From: a virus
Virus record (IMG/VR): IMGVR_UViG_3300035698_013504
Coordinates: 62,001-126,000 of that record
Length of the DNA: 64,000 bases
Direction: 5' to 3' (one strand)
In this document: piece by piece, positions 24,120 through 33,401 of the stretch
How the letters are laid out: each line of letters starts with the position of its first letter
Numbering within the stretch: position 1 is the first letter of the stretch
Notes under the pieces: model-generated
Seen by the model: the letters and a program-made list of their open reading frames with translations, nothing else
What the model was told of the DNA's origin: nothing
Database searches by the model: none
Translations under genes and position numbers: made by a program

Positions 24120-25935
24120 ATATTACTGGTCAAACCTAAAGTTGTGGGCGGAAATTAAAGGTTTCGGACCTAAGGTGGATCTTGTTGCTGTAAACATCCA
24201 CTACGCCATCGACGGGATACCTACCGCAACGATGCGCTTAGCGGTTGGGCGCACGGTAGAGGGTAGCTACGCGCAGGCACATAACACCATTAACTCGAAC
24301 CACCTATTCGAGGAGATCTCGATCAAATTCACCGGCGAGGCCAAGCCAGACGGGCGTGCAGGCCCTGGCGGAGCATCGTGGCCCGCCGCGGGCACAACCA
24401 TCTTCAAGGGCTATGTAGTTGACCCCGGGTACTCATCTGACGGGCAGACCGTAGGGTTTACGCTTGCGGCGAGAGGGTGGCTTATAGATATGGATGGATC
24501 TATAACATCCTCGCGATCGTATTCCAATCCAGATCAACACGGATTTATGGGCCCGCCCCGTTACCCTGGGGATATGACCGCTACAGAGAAAAAGGACAGG
24601 ATAACGCCGCAAGAAGCCATGGGCGTACATTTCAACAAGATGTACAGCACCAATATGTGGGAAATGTTGAAGGCGGCGTTTACGTTCTTGACAAGCGAGG
24701 CTGTCTGGAACCCGCGGCGAAGAGGTTCAGCCAGCGCAGTTGCTAATGAACCCGGAGCCGCGGCCATCGACAAGTTCAACCCGGCTAGTTTCGGCGTCTC
24801 AATTCCTGAGTTGAAGTTGCCCTCCAGGGCGCTTGGTAAACGTATCAATTGGGACGTAGGTAAACAACTCGCGACCATCATATTCAACAACTGGTCGGGC
24901 GGCACACTTTGGCAAGCGATGCTGGCATACTGTAGAGAGTTCCTTACGCACATAGTACCCACTGTTGATAACGCCTTTCTCGTGCCGGTTGTTCCACAAC
25001 TCGGCGGCAATAGGGTGTGGAGAATTATCAACGACACAGAATACTCGGTGCTTAGCATGGCCAAGCCGTCACCGGAACAGCCTACAACTGGTGTGAAGTT
25101 AATGCCGTCCGTGGTTGGCGCCTCAGCCACAGGACACCACAGCGGCGAAAACGTTAAGTCGCTACACTATTTTGGGTATTTTGACACAGAATCGCTCGAC
25201 GTCGGGGCAAAGCGTAAAGGCGCGATCAGGTTTTTTCAGTCCCCCGCATGGCTTCTAGGTGGCTGGCCGCCGGGACGCCAGGCCGGTAAAAGTGCTGGCT
25301 TCCAGGCCAGCAAGGAGGGCGGCAAAGCCCCCGGCCTGCCCCGCGCTGCAGATAATGGTAAGACAGACCTAGAAAAGTCCGCCAAAAATGGTAAGACGGC
25401 CACCGATCGATCAGATTTTATAGACCAGACGCAGCAGAAGGCAGGTGCGCCGAGTAACGATCTAAAGGGCGACGATGAAACCATAGATGTATCAAAAACG
25501 ACTCAAGTCTATGATGGAGTAACGGTGGGCGGTACCGCGGCGCCGAGTGCTGACGTGTCCATTCTCAACATGGGCACCCGGTACGCTAAGACACTGTTGA
25601 TGAACTTATTGTTTGCCGCTCGCCAGATAACCATTGGCGGTCGACTCCGATTCGACATAGCCCCAGGGTCAATCGTAAAGGTACAGGGCTTGGGTGATCG
25701 TTTGACGGGATACAGCGAACAGTCACTCTTTGGTATGGTGAAAGAGGTCGTTATCTCGGTTAACGTAAGCAATACGTCTGGAGCGGCGACAACGTCTTTT
25801 GTTATCTCGCACATTAGAACCGCGAAGGAACAAGGTAGCAAAACGATGACACACGACTCGCACCCTATATTCACCGACGCTGGAAATATTTGGTACGGCT
25901 GCCCGCTCCTCGAGCCCGGCAAGTCTGGAGGCTAA
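24106..25935 (+). CDS. Baseplate hub protein (gpD/gp27-like)
   Basis: 609 residues from TTG 24106 with SD GAGGAG at 24093-24098, overlapping the previous gene by 14 nt. The N-terminal region has the hub pattern: VNIHYAIDGIPTATMRLAVG (strand pair), TTIFKGYVVDPGYSSDGQ and TVGFTLAARGWLIDMDGS, equivalent to the first tube-like domain of gpD/gp27 hubs. A disordered Lys/Gly/Ala-rich linker lies at about residues 385-465, and a beta-rich C-terminal domain follows (RFDIAPGSIVKVQGLG). It should form the trimeric hub that carries the spike. Confidence 0.7.
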   Translation: MAPPKYYWSNLKLWAEIKGFGPKVDLVAVNIHYAIDGIPTATMRLAVGRTVEGSYAQAHNTINSNHLFEEISIKFTGEAKPDGRAGPGGASWPAAGTTIFKGYVVDPGYSSDGQTVGFTLAARGWLIDMDGSITSSRSYSNPDQHGFMGPPRYPGDMTATEKKDRITPQEAMGVHFNKMYSTNMWEMLKAAFTFLTSEAVWNPRRRGSASAVANEPGAAAIDKFNPASFGVSIPELKLPSRALGKRINWDVGKQLATIIFNNWSGGTLWQAMLAYCREFLTHIVPTVDNAFLVPVVPQLGGNRVWRIINDTEYSVLSMAKPSPEQPTTGVKLMPSVVGASATGHHSGENVKSLHYFGYFDTESLDVGAKRKGAIRFFQSPAWLLGGWPPGRQAGKSAGFQASKEGGKAPGLPRAADNGKTDLEKSAKNGKTATDRSDFIDQTQQKAGAPSNDLKGDDETIDVSKTTQVYDGVTVGGTAAPSADVSILNMGTRYAKTLLMNLLFAARQITIGGRLRFDIAPGSIVKVQGLGDRLTGYSEQSLFGMVKEVVISVNVSNTSGAATTSFVISHIRTAKEQGSKTMTHDSHPIFTDAGNIWYGCPLLEPGKSGG

Positions 25936-25942
25936 CACCCCA

Positions 25943-26728
25943 ATGGCTAAAACACAGATAAATACATGGTTTGGAGGCAGCGCACCTAAGGCGTCCGCGC
26001 CAGCTGCTCCGCCCGCACGATCAGATCTGGACGTTCAGTTTGACGCATGGAAGGCCAAGCCTAATATGCAAACACTGAACAGCTTGCTCGACGCGTCTAT
26101 GCCAACCATCAATGCGGCGGCTACATCTTATGCGCGCGGCCAGCAGGATCAAGTCATGTCTCAAGCGAAGAAGTTGGCCATCAAAGCCTTCCACAAATAC
26201 CGACCGGACAGCGGCACCCAGCTTAGAACTTACATCATGACCCAGCTTCAGCCGCTGTACCGAGTGGCGCACAAGCGTCGGTCGAGCGTGCGTATTCCAG
26301 AGCAGGCCTCGCGCGAGTTGTACAGCTCAGATCTTGTGCGTAAAGAGTTGACTAGTGAACTTGGTCGGGAACCCTCAGATGACGAGCTTGCTGACCGCGT
26401 AGGCATTTCAAGGTCGCGCATGAGGTTCCTGGACAGGTATAATCGACCTGAGCGGTATGAAGGCTCGGCGTTTGATGAACAGGGCGTGCCGGTGTTCGTA
26501 GGCACAGAAGACGCCAGCGCTGAGCAGATCTGGATTGAATTCGTGTACCACGACCTAGGCCCGATCGACAAGAAGATCCTCGAGTGGAAGACCGGGTTGA
26601 ACGGTAAGCCGATTCACGCAACACAGGAGATCGCAAAGAGGCTCAACATGACACCGTCCGCCGTCTCTCAGCGAACGGCCAAGATCCAGGCGAAACTGTC
26701 GGAGGCTCCTGATCAGTGGGAACAGTAG
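25943..26728 (+). CDS. Sigma-70-family RNA polymerase sigma factor
   Basis: 261 residues, 7 nt after the hub gene. Region 2-like: AIKAFHKYRPDSGTQLRTYI (79-98), matching the 'F.kYdp..gt.f.tYa' core. Region 3-like: RRSSVRIPE...LTSELGREPSDDELADRVGISRSRM (112-160). Region 4 helix-turn-helix: ATQEIAKRLNMTPSAVSQRT (226-245). The N-terminus (1-30) is Ala/Pro-rich and disordered. It would redirect host RNA polymerase, most likely to late/virion promoters. Its position inside the baseplate operon is unusual and could give positive feedback on late expression. Confidence 0.85.
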   Translation: MAKTQINTWFGGSAPKASAPAAPPARSDLDVQFDAWKAKPNMQTLNSLLDASMPTINAAATSYARGQQDQVMSQAKKLAIKAFHKYRPDSGTQLRTYIMTQLQPLYRVAHKRRSSVRIPEQASRELYSSDLVRKELTSELGREPSDDELADRVGISRSRMRFLDRYNRPERYEGSAFDEQGVPVFVGTEDASAEQIWIEFVYHDLGPIDKKILEWKTGLNGKPIHATQEIAKRLNMTPSAVSQRTAKIQAKLSEAPDQWEQ

Positions 26729-27150
26729 ACACAAACATGGAGAAGAAGATCCGCTGGATCATGGCAAATCTCGCCACGGCTGCAAACGCCCTGTCGGGGG
26801 CAGATCGCCGTGAATGGCCTGACTTCTTTGATGAAGACGACGCCGAGAACACCCCACTACCGCAGGACACTGAGGCTATCCATAACTGCTTCAACCGCGA
26901 TGAAGCCATACGTCGGATACAGGCCACACAGTCTGACCCGTCAGCGCAGCTGCGGGACGTGATTGTTGATAGGCTGGCCGTTGATGTTCTGGGCGCCATG
27001 GAAAGATGTTACCGAGCGCGCCATAGAACGCGTATTCGTGACATAGCGCACCGATCGGCAACACTATCGTCGGCGGGTACGCCCGCAGGCACCATTTATC
27101 GCAGTTACATGGACTACCCGCAGAGAATGATGCAGGCAGGTGGTGAATAA
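26716..27150 (+). CDS. Baseplate-region protein of unknown function
   Basis: 144 residues from GTG 26716 (GGAGG at 26701-26705), overlapping the sigma gene by 13 nt; ATG 26737 has no good ribosome site. Helical, with acidic middle and Arg-rich second half (ERCYRARHRTRIRDIAHR). It precedes the gp25-like gene with a one-base overlap. No motif recognised. Confidence 0.65.
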   Translation: MGTVDTNMEKKIRWIMANLATAANALSGADRREWPDFFDEDDAENTPLPQDTEAIHNCFNRDEAIRRIQATQSDPSAQLRDVIVDRLAVDVLGAMERCYRARHRTRIRDIAHRSATLSSAGTPAGTIYRSYMDYPQRMMQAGGE

Positions 27151-27635
27151 TGGCAAGCTCTGACTACACAAACCGACTTCATGACCTACTCATCTTCCAG
27201 GGCGCTAGTCCTGAAGGCAATGTCCCTATCACCATAGCCATTGGCGACGTGGCCAGCATCACGACCGGAGCGCAAAAGGTTGCGCAGCTATTCTACAGCA
27301 TGCTTCTGACTCAAACAGGCACAGTAGCCGGGGAGCCCACACTGGGCACGGATTTCCTCTACGAGTTGCAGCGCGGCGGTTTACGTACTGAGTCAGATGT
27401 TCAAGCAAAATTCGGCTATGCCGTAACCCAGATACTTGATAGCATGTCGGTACGGTGGGAATCTGAAGAGGTCAACGGAGAGATCCCGACGATTTCGCCC
27501 GACGAACGCCTGACTAATATCGAGCTAATCAACTTCTCGATCGAAGTAGATAAGCTGATGCTGCGAGTGCGCCTGACAACAGAAGCAGGCGACAGTCGAG
27601 AGTACTTCTATCCTGTAACGGTAGCGATCACATGA
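27150..27635 (+). CDS. Baseplate wedge protein, gp25/gpW-like
   Basis: 161 residues; starts in TAATG with the previous stop. The pattern TGAQKVAQLFYSMLLTQTGTV...LGTDFLYEL, followed by a helical middle and EVDKLMLRVRLTT, matches the GPW/gp25 wedge family (lysozyme-like fold without activity), here with a longer N-terminus. It lies directly before the J-like gene, as in P2 and T4-type clusters, and would link baseplate to sheath. Confidence 0.75.
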   Translation: MASSDYTNRLHDLLIFQGASPEGNVPITIAIGDVASITTGAQKVAQLFYSMLLTQTGTVAGEPTLGTDFLYELQRGGLRTESDVQAKFGYAVTQILDSMSVRWESEEVNGEIPTISPDERLTNIELINFSIEVDKLMLRVRLTTEAGDSREYFYPVTVAIT

Positions 27636-29278
27636 GCACGACCCTATTTGACATTGACCAACTGTCGGACGCTGAACTTGAACAGGCACGCTCCTTTCTG
27701 CGCGAGACACTCGGCAACGAGTATCCTAGCCTGGACCTCAAGACGGGCAGCGTCTGGAACGATCTATTGATCCGTATCGCCGCGATCTTCCACGCGTTGG
27801 AGCAGCAAGATATTGAGGCTCTACAGCGTAGCATGTCGCTTGCGGCTATAAACGCCGACCCGACGCTTGCTGACCCTGACTACGTCAACGGCGTTATGTC
27901 CAACTTCCTCATCGAACGTGATGATGGCGCTAAGGCAACCGGATATGTGCGAGTCATCCTCAACGCGCTACAGACAACAATTATCAACGATGGCACTACG
28001 TTCACGACGGGTGAATACGTATTTACCACTGAAGCAACCTATGTGGGTGTTACGGATGCCACGGCCGTACTAAGGTCTACGGAGCGACTGATTGAGCTGC
28101 GTAGCGACGGTAACTACGAGTTCACGATCCCGGTCGTCGCCGCCGCTGAAGGTACAGGGTACAACATCGAGAAGGGTACTGACCTGACGATGAGCCCGGC
28201 GCCTACGCCACTAGTACTCAGTGAGGCCGCCGTAGACTTTGAGAGCGGGCTAGCGCAGGAGACAAACGCAGCGTTGACAGCAAAGCTGAGCAACGGTATC
28301 ACCGCTAAGGTGCTTTCCGGCCGCCAGCACATCGCGGCCCTTCTGCGCGAGCAGCTGGCCTCCATCGCCTCAATCTCCATCATCGGGTTCGGTGACCCCG
28401 AGATGCTTCGTGATAAGCACAACGTCATGCAGCTTGCGGTGGGCGGTAAGTCTGATATCTACGTACAGACACAGCCCGCACCTATCAGGAAGACTCTAAC
28501 GGTTACGGCAACACTGGTCGACGCCGATACGAAAGAGTGGCAGTTCGGCATAGCGCGGGACGACGCTCCTGGGTTCCTGCTGGTGTCATCCGTTTACGAA
28601 AGCTCTAGTTCCGGTGGATCATTGGAGTTGTCATATCAGGCTCGTGCCGCTGATATCTCCCAAGAGAGCAGCGAGTTTGTCCCCTACATTGACACGACTA
28701 CGTCTGTGGAAAGCGCATACTCGCGATACCAGACAAGTGTATTGCGTTTCCTGGACCCGAGTACAGCCGCTACAGTCGTCGTCGGAGACACAGCGACGTA
28801 CTACTGTGACGTTTGGTACCTCCCAGGTGTTGACACACTACAGGATTACATCAATCAGCGCGGCGTTCACACTCCGCAAGCGGACTACCTTTTGCGTGCG
28901 CCGATCCCGCTGTGGTCGACCGTGTCTGCACTCGTCAAGTACAAGAATGGCACGGTACAGCCCAGTGAGTCAGCGGTACAGCAGGCTGTCCTCGACCAGG
29001 TTAATGGTGTAGGCTTTGGTTCCGGCATCCTGGAGACTTCCGACATCATCGCCGCGATCAAGGATGTGATCGGGGAAGAGTCATACGTTTCCTCGCCGAT
29101 CGAGATCTCAGCAAGGCTCTACAAGCCGGACGGCACCTCCGTGCTTTACCGGTCTAACACAGCCATCAACATCCCGAATGACTTTACGAACAGCATCTCG
29201 TCGAGGACAGCGATGTTCCTCATCGTGGCGTCCAACATCTCGATCACGTTCGAGACGGTGGACACGGTTGAAGTGTAA
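27632..29278 (+). CDS. Baseplate J-like wedge protein (gpJ/gp6)
   Basis: 548 residues; ATGA overlap with the gp25-like gene. The N-terminal part has the typical J signature: LDLKTGSVWNDLLIRIAAIFHALEQQDIEAL, then a beta domain with INDGTTFTTGEYVFTT and VVAAAEGTGYNIEKGTDLTM. The C-terminal VNGVGFGSGILETSDIIAAIKDVIGEE is also characteristic. A short Ser-containing loop (ESSSSGGS) sits mid-protein. It forms the wedge ring of the baseplate together with the gp25-like protein. Confidence 0.8.
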   Translation: MSTTLFDIDQLSDAELEQARSFLRETLGNEYPSLDLKTGSVWNDLLIRIAAIFHALEQQDIEALQRSMSLAAINADPTLADPDYVNGVMSNFLIERDDGAKATGYVRVILNALQTTIINDGTTFTTGEYVFTTEATYVGVTDATAVLRSTERLIELRSDGNYEFTIPVVAAAEGTGYNIEKGTDLTMSPAPTPLVLSEAAVDFESGLAQETNAALTAKLSNGITAKVLSGRQHIAALLREQLASIASISIIGFGDPEMLRDKHNVMQLAVGGKSDIYVQTQPAPIRKTLTVTATLVDADTKEWQFGIARDDAPGFLLVSSVYESSSSGGSLELSYQARAADISQESSEFVPYIDTTTSVESAYSRYQTSVLRFLDPSTAATVVVGDTATYYCDVWYLPGVDTLQDYINQRGVHTPQADYLLRAPIPLWSTVSALVKYKNGTVQPSESAVQQAVLDQVNGVGFGSGILETSDIIAAIKDVIGEESYVSSPIEISARLYKPDGTSVLYRSNTAINIPNDFTNSISSRTAMFLIVASNISITFETVDTVEV

Positions 29279-29281
29279 CTT

Positions 29282-29299
29282 TAGCAGCGCGTTACTAAC
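29282..29299 (+). promoter_or_regulatory. Copy of the recurring TAG..CGTTAC element
   Basis: TAGCAGCGCGTTACTAAC, immediately before ATG 29300, which lacks a Shine-Dalgarno site. Close to the copy at 1017 (14 of 18) and to the 9713/48431/50926 group over the first 14 bases. Confidence 0.4.
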
Positions 29300-30883
29300 A
29301 TGACAGAGCCACAATATCCAGCAGCTGACTTTCGAAGAGGCAACGACCTACTGCAGTCTCTAGGTACGTTCTGGTCCTACTTCTTCGAGGACGCCCACAA
29401 ACTACAGGCGCACCTCCGGCACCAGGGGTGGCTGCATGAACAGGCCTACCTTGACTTCCTCGAGACCGTTGCCGCCCTGTCCAGGTTCACAGTGCCCGTG
29501 TTTCATAAGGAGAACTGGCACCAGCTGTTGATCAAGCAGAGCGACCTGAACACACGCCCCCTCTATTATGGTGAGGGAGCCATCTATGGCGCGCAGGACG
29601 GTAGTGACCCCGGCCACCCCCAGGGTACGATCTACGAGTATGGTGGGCCAGGAACAGCTCAACTCTACGAGTTCCCACTGCCGGGCGATCTCAAGCAGAG
29701 TAGGTACCAGATACTCAACCGCGTGATCTACCCGAGCGTCGTGTGGACATCTGGCGTCGAGTTCGAGATCGACCTGGAGAAGAACGTTATTCGCTTCCGC
29801 GAGAACCCGTTCGATAACGAGTTGATATCACAGGTGGAGACGTACGACGACACAACAGGCGTCAAGACCGAAACCAAAGCCGCCCTGTGGATCTACAACA
29901 GCGCATGGGATCTCGAACAGATCTATACGCAGTTCGGATATGCTATCGGGCTGCGGCTCGACTCTAGCGAGTTCTACCGCGACCTACTCAATGCCTTCTG
30001 GTCCTCTTTTGTGGCCGGGCCGTCCCTCGAGCACCTGCAGGGCTTCCTGTCCGCGGTAAGCGGGCTGCCGATCGTACGAGAGACCAGCGAAGTTGTTGAG
30101 GTCGTACGCACCGAGCCGAGCGCGAAGCTGGTGATTACCGACCAGCACGTCTACAGCTTCCCCGTGGCCGCCACAGTTACGGCGACCGTGGGCGATACCG
30201 TATACGCCGGTGACACCCTAGTCGACGATATCGAGATCATTGAACTCGCGGGCAACAGTCCCGATTACACGAGTGTCCCGGCCATCTCCGTGGGTAAGCA
30301 GTTTCTCACCGGAGGGTATTACGGTGAGCTTGTCTTTGAGAACAAAAGTGTCAGCCTGGTATACAGTGGACTTGATGCTGACGGCCGGGCGGTTGCGACC
30401 TTCGAGTTGTCAGGGTTCCCCGCGGACGTGGCACAGTTCTGGATCGACGTGCAGACACGAGGTAAGCAGGCGGGCATGCAGACACTCGCGGAGATGTTGG
30501 ACACCCGTGAGAACCCGACAGTGGAGCCGACCGCGGAATATCTCCCCGCGACAATCAACCCTGTGCAGTTCTTAATCGAGAACTTCTTCGCCAACAATAT
30601 GTTCCTAATTCGGCTCAATAGGAGCGCATTTCCGTCAAACGCTCCGGGCATCTCGTGCCTACGGCACCTGCGAAATATGCTTCCGCCCCACATTACCTAT
30701 CTGATCTTTATCGAGTTGGCCCCTACGCTCGAAGAGATCGATTTGTCGGAGTCTACGGACGCGCCCGGGATATATCACGCTTTGCCTGTGACGACATCTG
30801 TAGTAAACTGTAGTGGTGCAGGCGACCCCGGTATTGTCGAGGTTCACGCCCGTGTTTGGCCTGTATCGCTGACCTGTAACTAG
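29300..30883 (+). CDS. Baseplate wedge / tail structural protein
   Basis: 527 residues following the J-like gene, the position of gpI/gp7-like wedge proteins. N-terminal helical region (LGTFWSYFFEDAHKLQAHL), a domain with Asp/Glu-rich strands, then a helix pair (FYRDLLNAFWSSFVAGPSLEHLQGFLSAVSGLPIV) and a C-terminal part that ends in MLPPHITYLIFIELAP. A wedge-to-fibre connector is likely; exact homology was not recognised. Confidence 0.65.
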   Translation: MTEPQYPAADFRRGNDLLQSLGTFWSYFFEDAHKLQAHLRHQGWLHEQAYLDFLETVAALSRFTVPVFHKENWHQLLIKQSDLNTRPLYYGEGAIYGAQDGSDPGHPQGTIYEYGGPGTAQLYEFPLPGDLKQSRYQILNRVIYPSVVWTSGVEFEIDLEKNVIRFRENPFDNELISQVETYDDTTGVKTETKAALWIYNSAWDLEQIYTQFGYAIGLRLDSSEFYRDLLNAFWSSFVAGPSLEHLQGFLSAVSGLPIVRETSEVVEVVRTEPSAKLVITDQHVYSFPVAATVTATVGDTVYAGDTLVDDIEIIELAGNSPDYTSVPAISVGKQFLTGGYYGELVFENKSVSLVYSGLDADGRAVATFELSGFPADVAQFWIDVQTRGKQAGMQTLAEMLDTRENPTVEPTAEYLPATINPVQFLIENFFANNMFLIRLNRSAFPSNAPGISCLRHLRNMLPPHITYLIFIELAPTLEEIDLSESTDAPGIYHALPVTTSVVNCSGAGDPGIVEVHARVWPVSLTCN

Positions 30884-30895
30884 AGGAGCGCCAAG

Positions 30896-31483
30896 ATGGC
30901 TGCTGCAATTTGCGACTCGCTTAAACCCGGATGGGCCCATGGCTTCGTTCGCCTGTTCTTGATCGATAAGGATACTGGACAAAAGACCCTGCTCGTCGAG
31001 AAACACAATACAATTCTCTACTCGGGCGCCGATATTATGGCCGCCAGCCTTACGGGCGACCTGTCGTATAAGGTGGCGGGTATGTACTTCGAGTACAAAA
31101 ACCTGACGCTGCCAGGTGACGCTATCTCAGCGCCTACGTATGATCGTACTGGCGGCATTGACTACTACAACGCTCTGGCCGACCCCTATGACGTGATACG
31201 AGTACCGTTGACCACATCGCCCGCTATCGCGTCGTCAGATGCAACGAAATACAGCGGTAACCAGGTAACCTTCTACGCCGCCACTGAGGGGATCGCCGGT
31301 GCAATTGCCAGCCTACCCTTCGCAGACGCCAACAACAGCGCCGTATTTGGCGTTGGCCTTGTTGCAACGCCGGACTGGACTACACAGGCCAGCGATGTCG
31401 TTTTCGCCCGTACGTACGTCGATAAGGTCCTGAAGGCGGCTAACTACGAGATTGGCTGTGCGTGGGTAATCCGCTGCACCTAA
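30896..31483 (+). CDS. Fibre-attachment or small tail protein
   Basis: 195 residues, ATG with GAGGAG at about 30883-30888. The motif EKHNTILYSGADIMAASLTG is of the kind found at the start of phage tail-fibre-associated proteins. The rest is Ala/Tyr-rich and beta-structured. It is the first gene of the fibre block. Role inferred. Confidence 0.6.
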   Translation: MAAAICDSLKPGWAHGFVRLFLIDKDTGQKTLLVEKHNTILYSGADIMAASLTGDLSYKVAGMYFEYKNLTLPGDAISAPTYDRTGGIDYYNALADPYDVIRVPLTTSPAIASSDATKYSGNQVTFYAATEGIAGAIASLPFADANNSAVFGVGLVATPDWTTQASDVVFARTYVDKVLKAANYEIGCAWVIRCT

Positions 31484-31498
31484 GCGAGGATGAGAATC

Positions 31499-33394
31499 AT
31501 GGCATTGACGCCTTGGGAAGCTCAAATTGATCTGGTCGTGAACGGCCAGCAGGTACAAGATACCACGCCCAACCGCGCACTGACGCAGCTGATGCGTCGT
31601 ACGGACTACCTTAAGGAGATGATGGCGTTGATCTCCGAGGGTCAGGCGATCTATCACCGAGCAGTTGCGTTGAAGTCTGACGTCCTGGTGGGTGAGGCTG
31701 TGTACTGGAATGCCGCTAACGCCCGGTACGAAAAAGGTCAGGCGGGTACGACTACGGAGTCCACCGGCGGAATCCTCCACGTCGCCGACAGCGCATACGT
31801 TGCTGGCCTCGTCACATCTAAGAGTGGCGGGACTACGGGCGATGTGATTCTCTACGGGTTGCTTGAGGACTTTGACTTCTCCAACACGCTTGGCGGGGAA
31901 ACAGCCGTAGCAGGTCAGTACTACCTCGGCTCTACCACGTCAGGTGTACTCACGTTATCGCGCCCCCCAGTTGGCGTTTTCGTGATGACCCTACGGGACA
32001 CAACGTCCGCGCTGATCAATCCGACACCGAAGGATATCCTTGACGGCCACATTCATTACCGCTTTGACCTGTACGCGCAGCCTGCCGGTTTGGCCGCGTG
32101 TCAGGCTGAAGGTGACCGCCACCACATCAGAGACATCAACCCGAACGCACAGGGCTGGCTGCCTGCCGACAATGCTGTGTTCGGCGGAACTGCTCCAGCA
32201 GGCGCCAAGTTTGGCTACAACATCGCTCAGCACGCCGACCTCTACCGCGCGTGGCCTCCCACCCCTATCGGCGGTGTTTATCTCGACCAGAACGGTTACG
32301 CGGTAGACTTGAGCACGGGCGGTACCTGTATTATCGATATCAACGGTCTCTGGTGGATGAGTGACTGTTACGGTCACGGCCCCTGGGCGCCGCAACACAG
32401 CCCGTGTGACAGCTCATCGTCCTCGTGGTCCAGTTCCAGCGGGGAATCCTCGTCCAGCAGTAGCAGTTCGCATTACTGGTCGAGCAGCTCGTGCGCGGAT
32501 GCGCCCCCCGTCAGATACATGGAAGGCCATGGCGATCTCAGCGATATGTCTATGACTCTCTGGTTCACCAAACTGGTGTACAAGACGAGTGATTCCACCG
32601 TTACGAGCCTACAGCCCGCGACTGGCTCACCAGTTACGGTGGTTGGATGTACCGGAGCAGCCGCGACGACCGGCGACCTATTCCTCGATATCAATCTCGA
32701 GCTCTCTGAGTCGCCCGTCTTGGTTGACGGCGCTCTGGTCATCAAGTCCTTTGAGGGGCTGGCGGCTAAGAAGGGTTACGTTGTCGAGAAAATTGTGCCC
32801 GGGTCGAACATCAACGTCTCCGGCTCGCGCGGCAATGATACAGACGGGTACCAAGGTACGGTTACCATCGACGCCATTATCCCCGGCAGTGACCAGCAGG
32901 AGGGCGGTATCGAGCTCGTAGGCCTCGACAACGTTCGAGAGCAGACGTACCAGGACGTTTTCTATCTTGGTATGCCCACCACAATAGCGTCGGAGCTCCG
33001 GTGTAAGATAGAACTGCCCCGTAGCGGACTCCCGTCGTCGCCGAAGCTTAAGATCTGGTTCTGGATGCTCGCACGCGCCGCGGGCACGCTGCCCCGTATG
33101 GACTTCGCTTACCGAACGATGAGCCGTCCTAGCGCGTGTGTAGCTGAGAACCTGCCGATTACGGACACTACTGTGTCTATCGACGTTCAGCCCAACGTAT
33201 GCGGCGCTTTGTCCGCAAATCAGTACATCGAAGTAGAGAGCTCGCAGTTTGACGTTGAAAACGGCGATGTTGTCTTCTTCTCTCTGCTGCGGGCCGCAAG
33301 TGATGGGTACTCCGGCGAGGTAGGAATCTTGCGCGTCGGCTACCTCATCGAGTCGGCCGCTTCCAGTTCCTCGTCTTCATCCTCGGGAGGGTAG
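31499..33394 (+). CDS. Tail fibre protein with Ser-rich linker
   Basis: 631 residues from ATG 31499, preferred over ATG 31490 because GAGG (31486-31489) touches the first and is well spaced from the second. Part one (1-300) is an attachment domain with repeated small beta modules (ALKSDVLVGEAVYWNAANARYEKG). A Ser-rich hinge with Trp/Tyr lies at about 301-332. Part two (335-620) is a beta-rich tip domain, and a short Ser run ends the protein. The hinge-and-tip layout suits a receptor-binding or decoration fibre. Confidence 0.7.
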   Translation: MALTPWEAQIDLVVNGQQVQDTTPNRALTQLMRRTDYLKEMMALISEGQAIYHRAVALKSDVLVGEAVYWNAANARYEKGQAGTTTESTGGILHVADSAYVAGLVTSKSGGTTGDVILYGLLEDFDFSNTLGGETAVAGQYYLGSTTSGVLTLSRPPVGVFVMTLRDTTSALINPTPKDILDGHIHYRFDLYAQPAGLAACQAEGDRHHIRDINPNAQGWLPADNAVFGGTAPAGAKFGYNIAQHADLYRAWPPTPIGGVYLDQNGYAVDLSTGGTCIIDINGLWWMSDCYGHGPWAPQHSPCDSSSSSWSSSSGESSSSSSSSHYWSSSSCADAPPVRYMEGHGDLSDMSMTLWFTKLVYKTSDSTVTSLQPATGSPVTVVGCTGAAATTGDLFLDINLELSESPVLVDGALVIKSFEGLAAKKGYVVEKIVPGSNINVSGSRGNDTDGYQGTVTIDAIIPGSDQQEGGIELVGLDNVREQTYQDVFYLGMPTTIASELRCKIELPRSGLPSSPKLKIWFWMLARAAGTLPRMDFAYRTMSRPSACVAENLPITDTTVSIDVQPNVCGALSANQYIEVESSQFDVENGDVVFFSLLRAASDGYSGEVGILRVGYLIESAASSSSSSSSGG

Positions 33395-33401
33395 GTGACC
33401 T

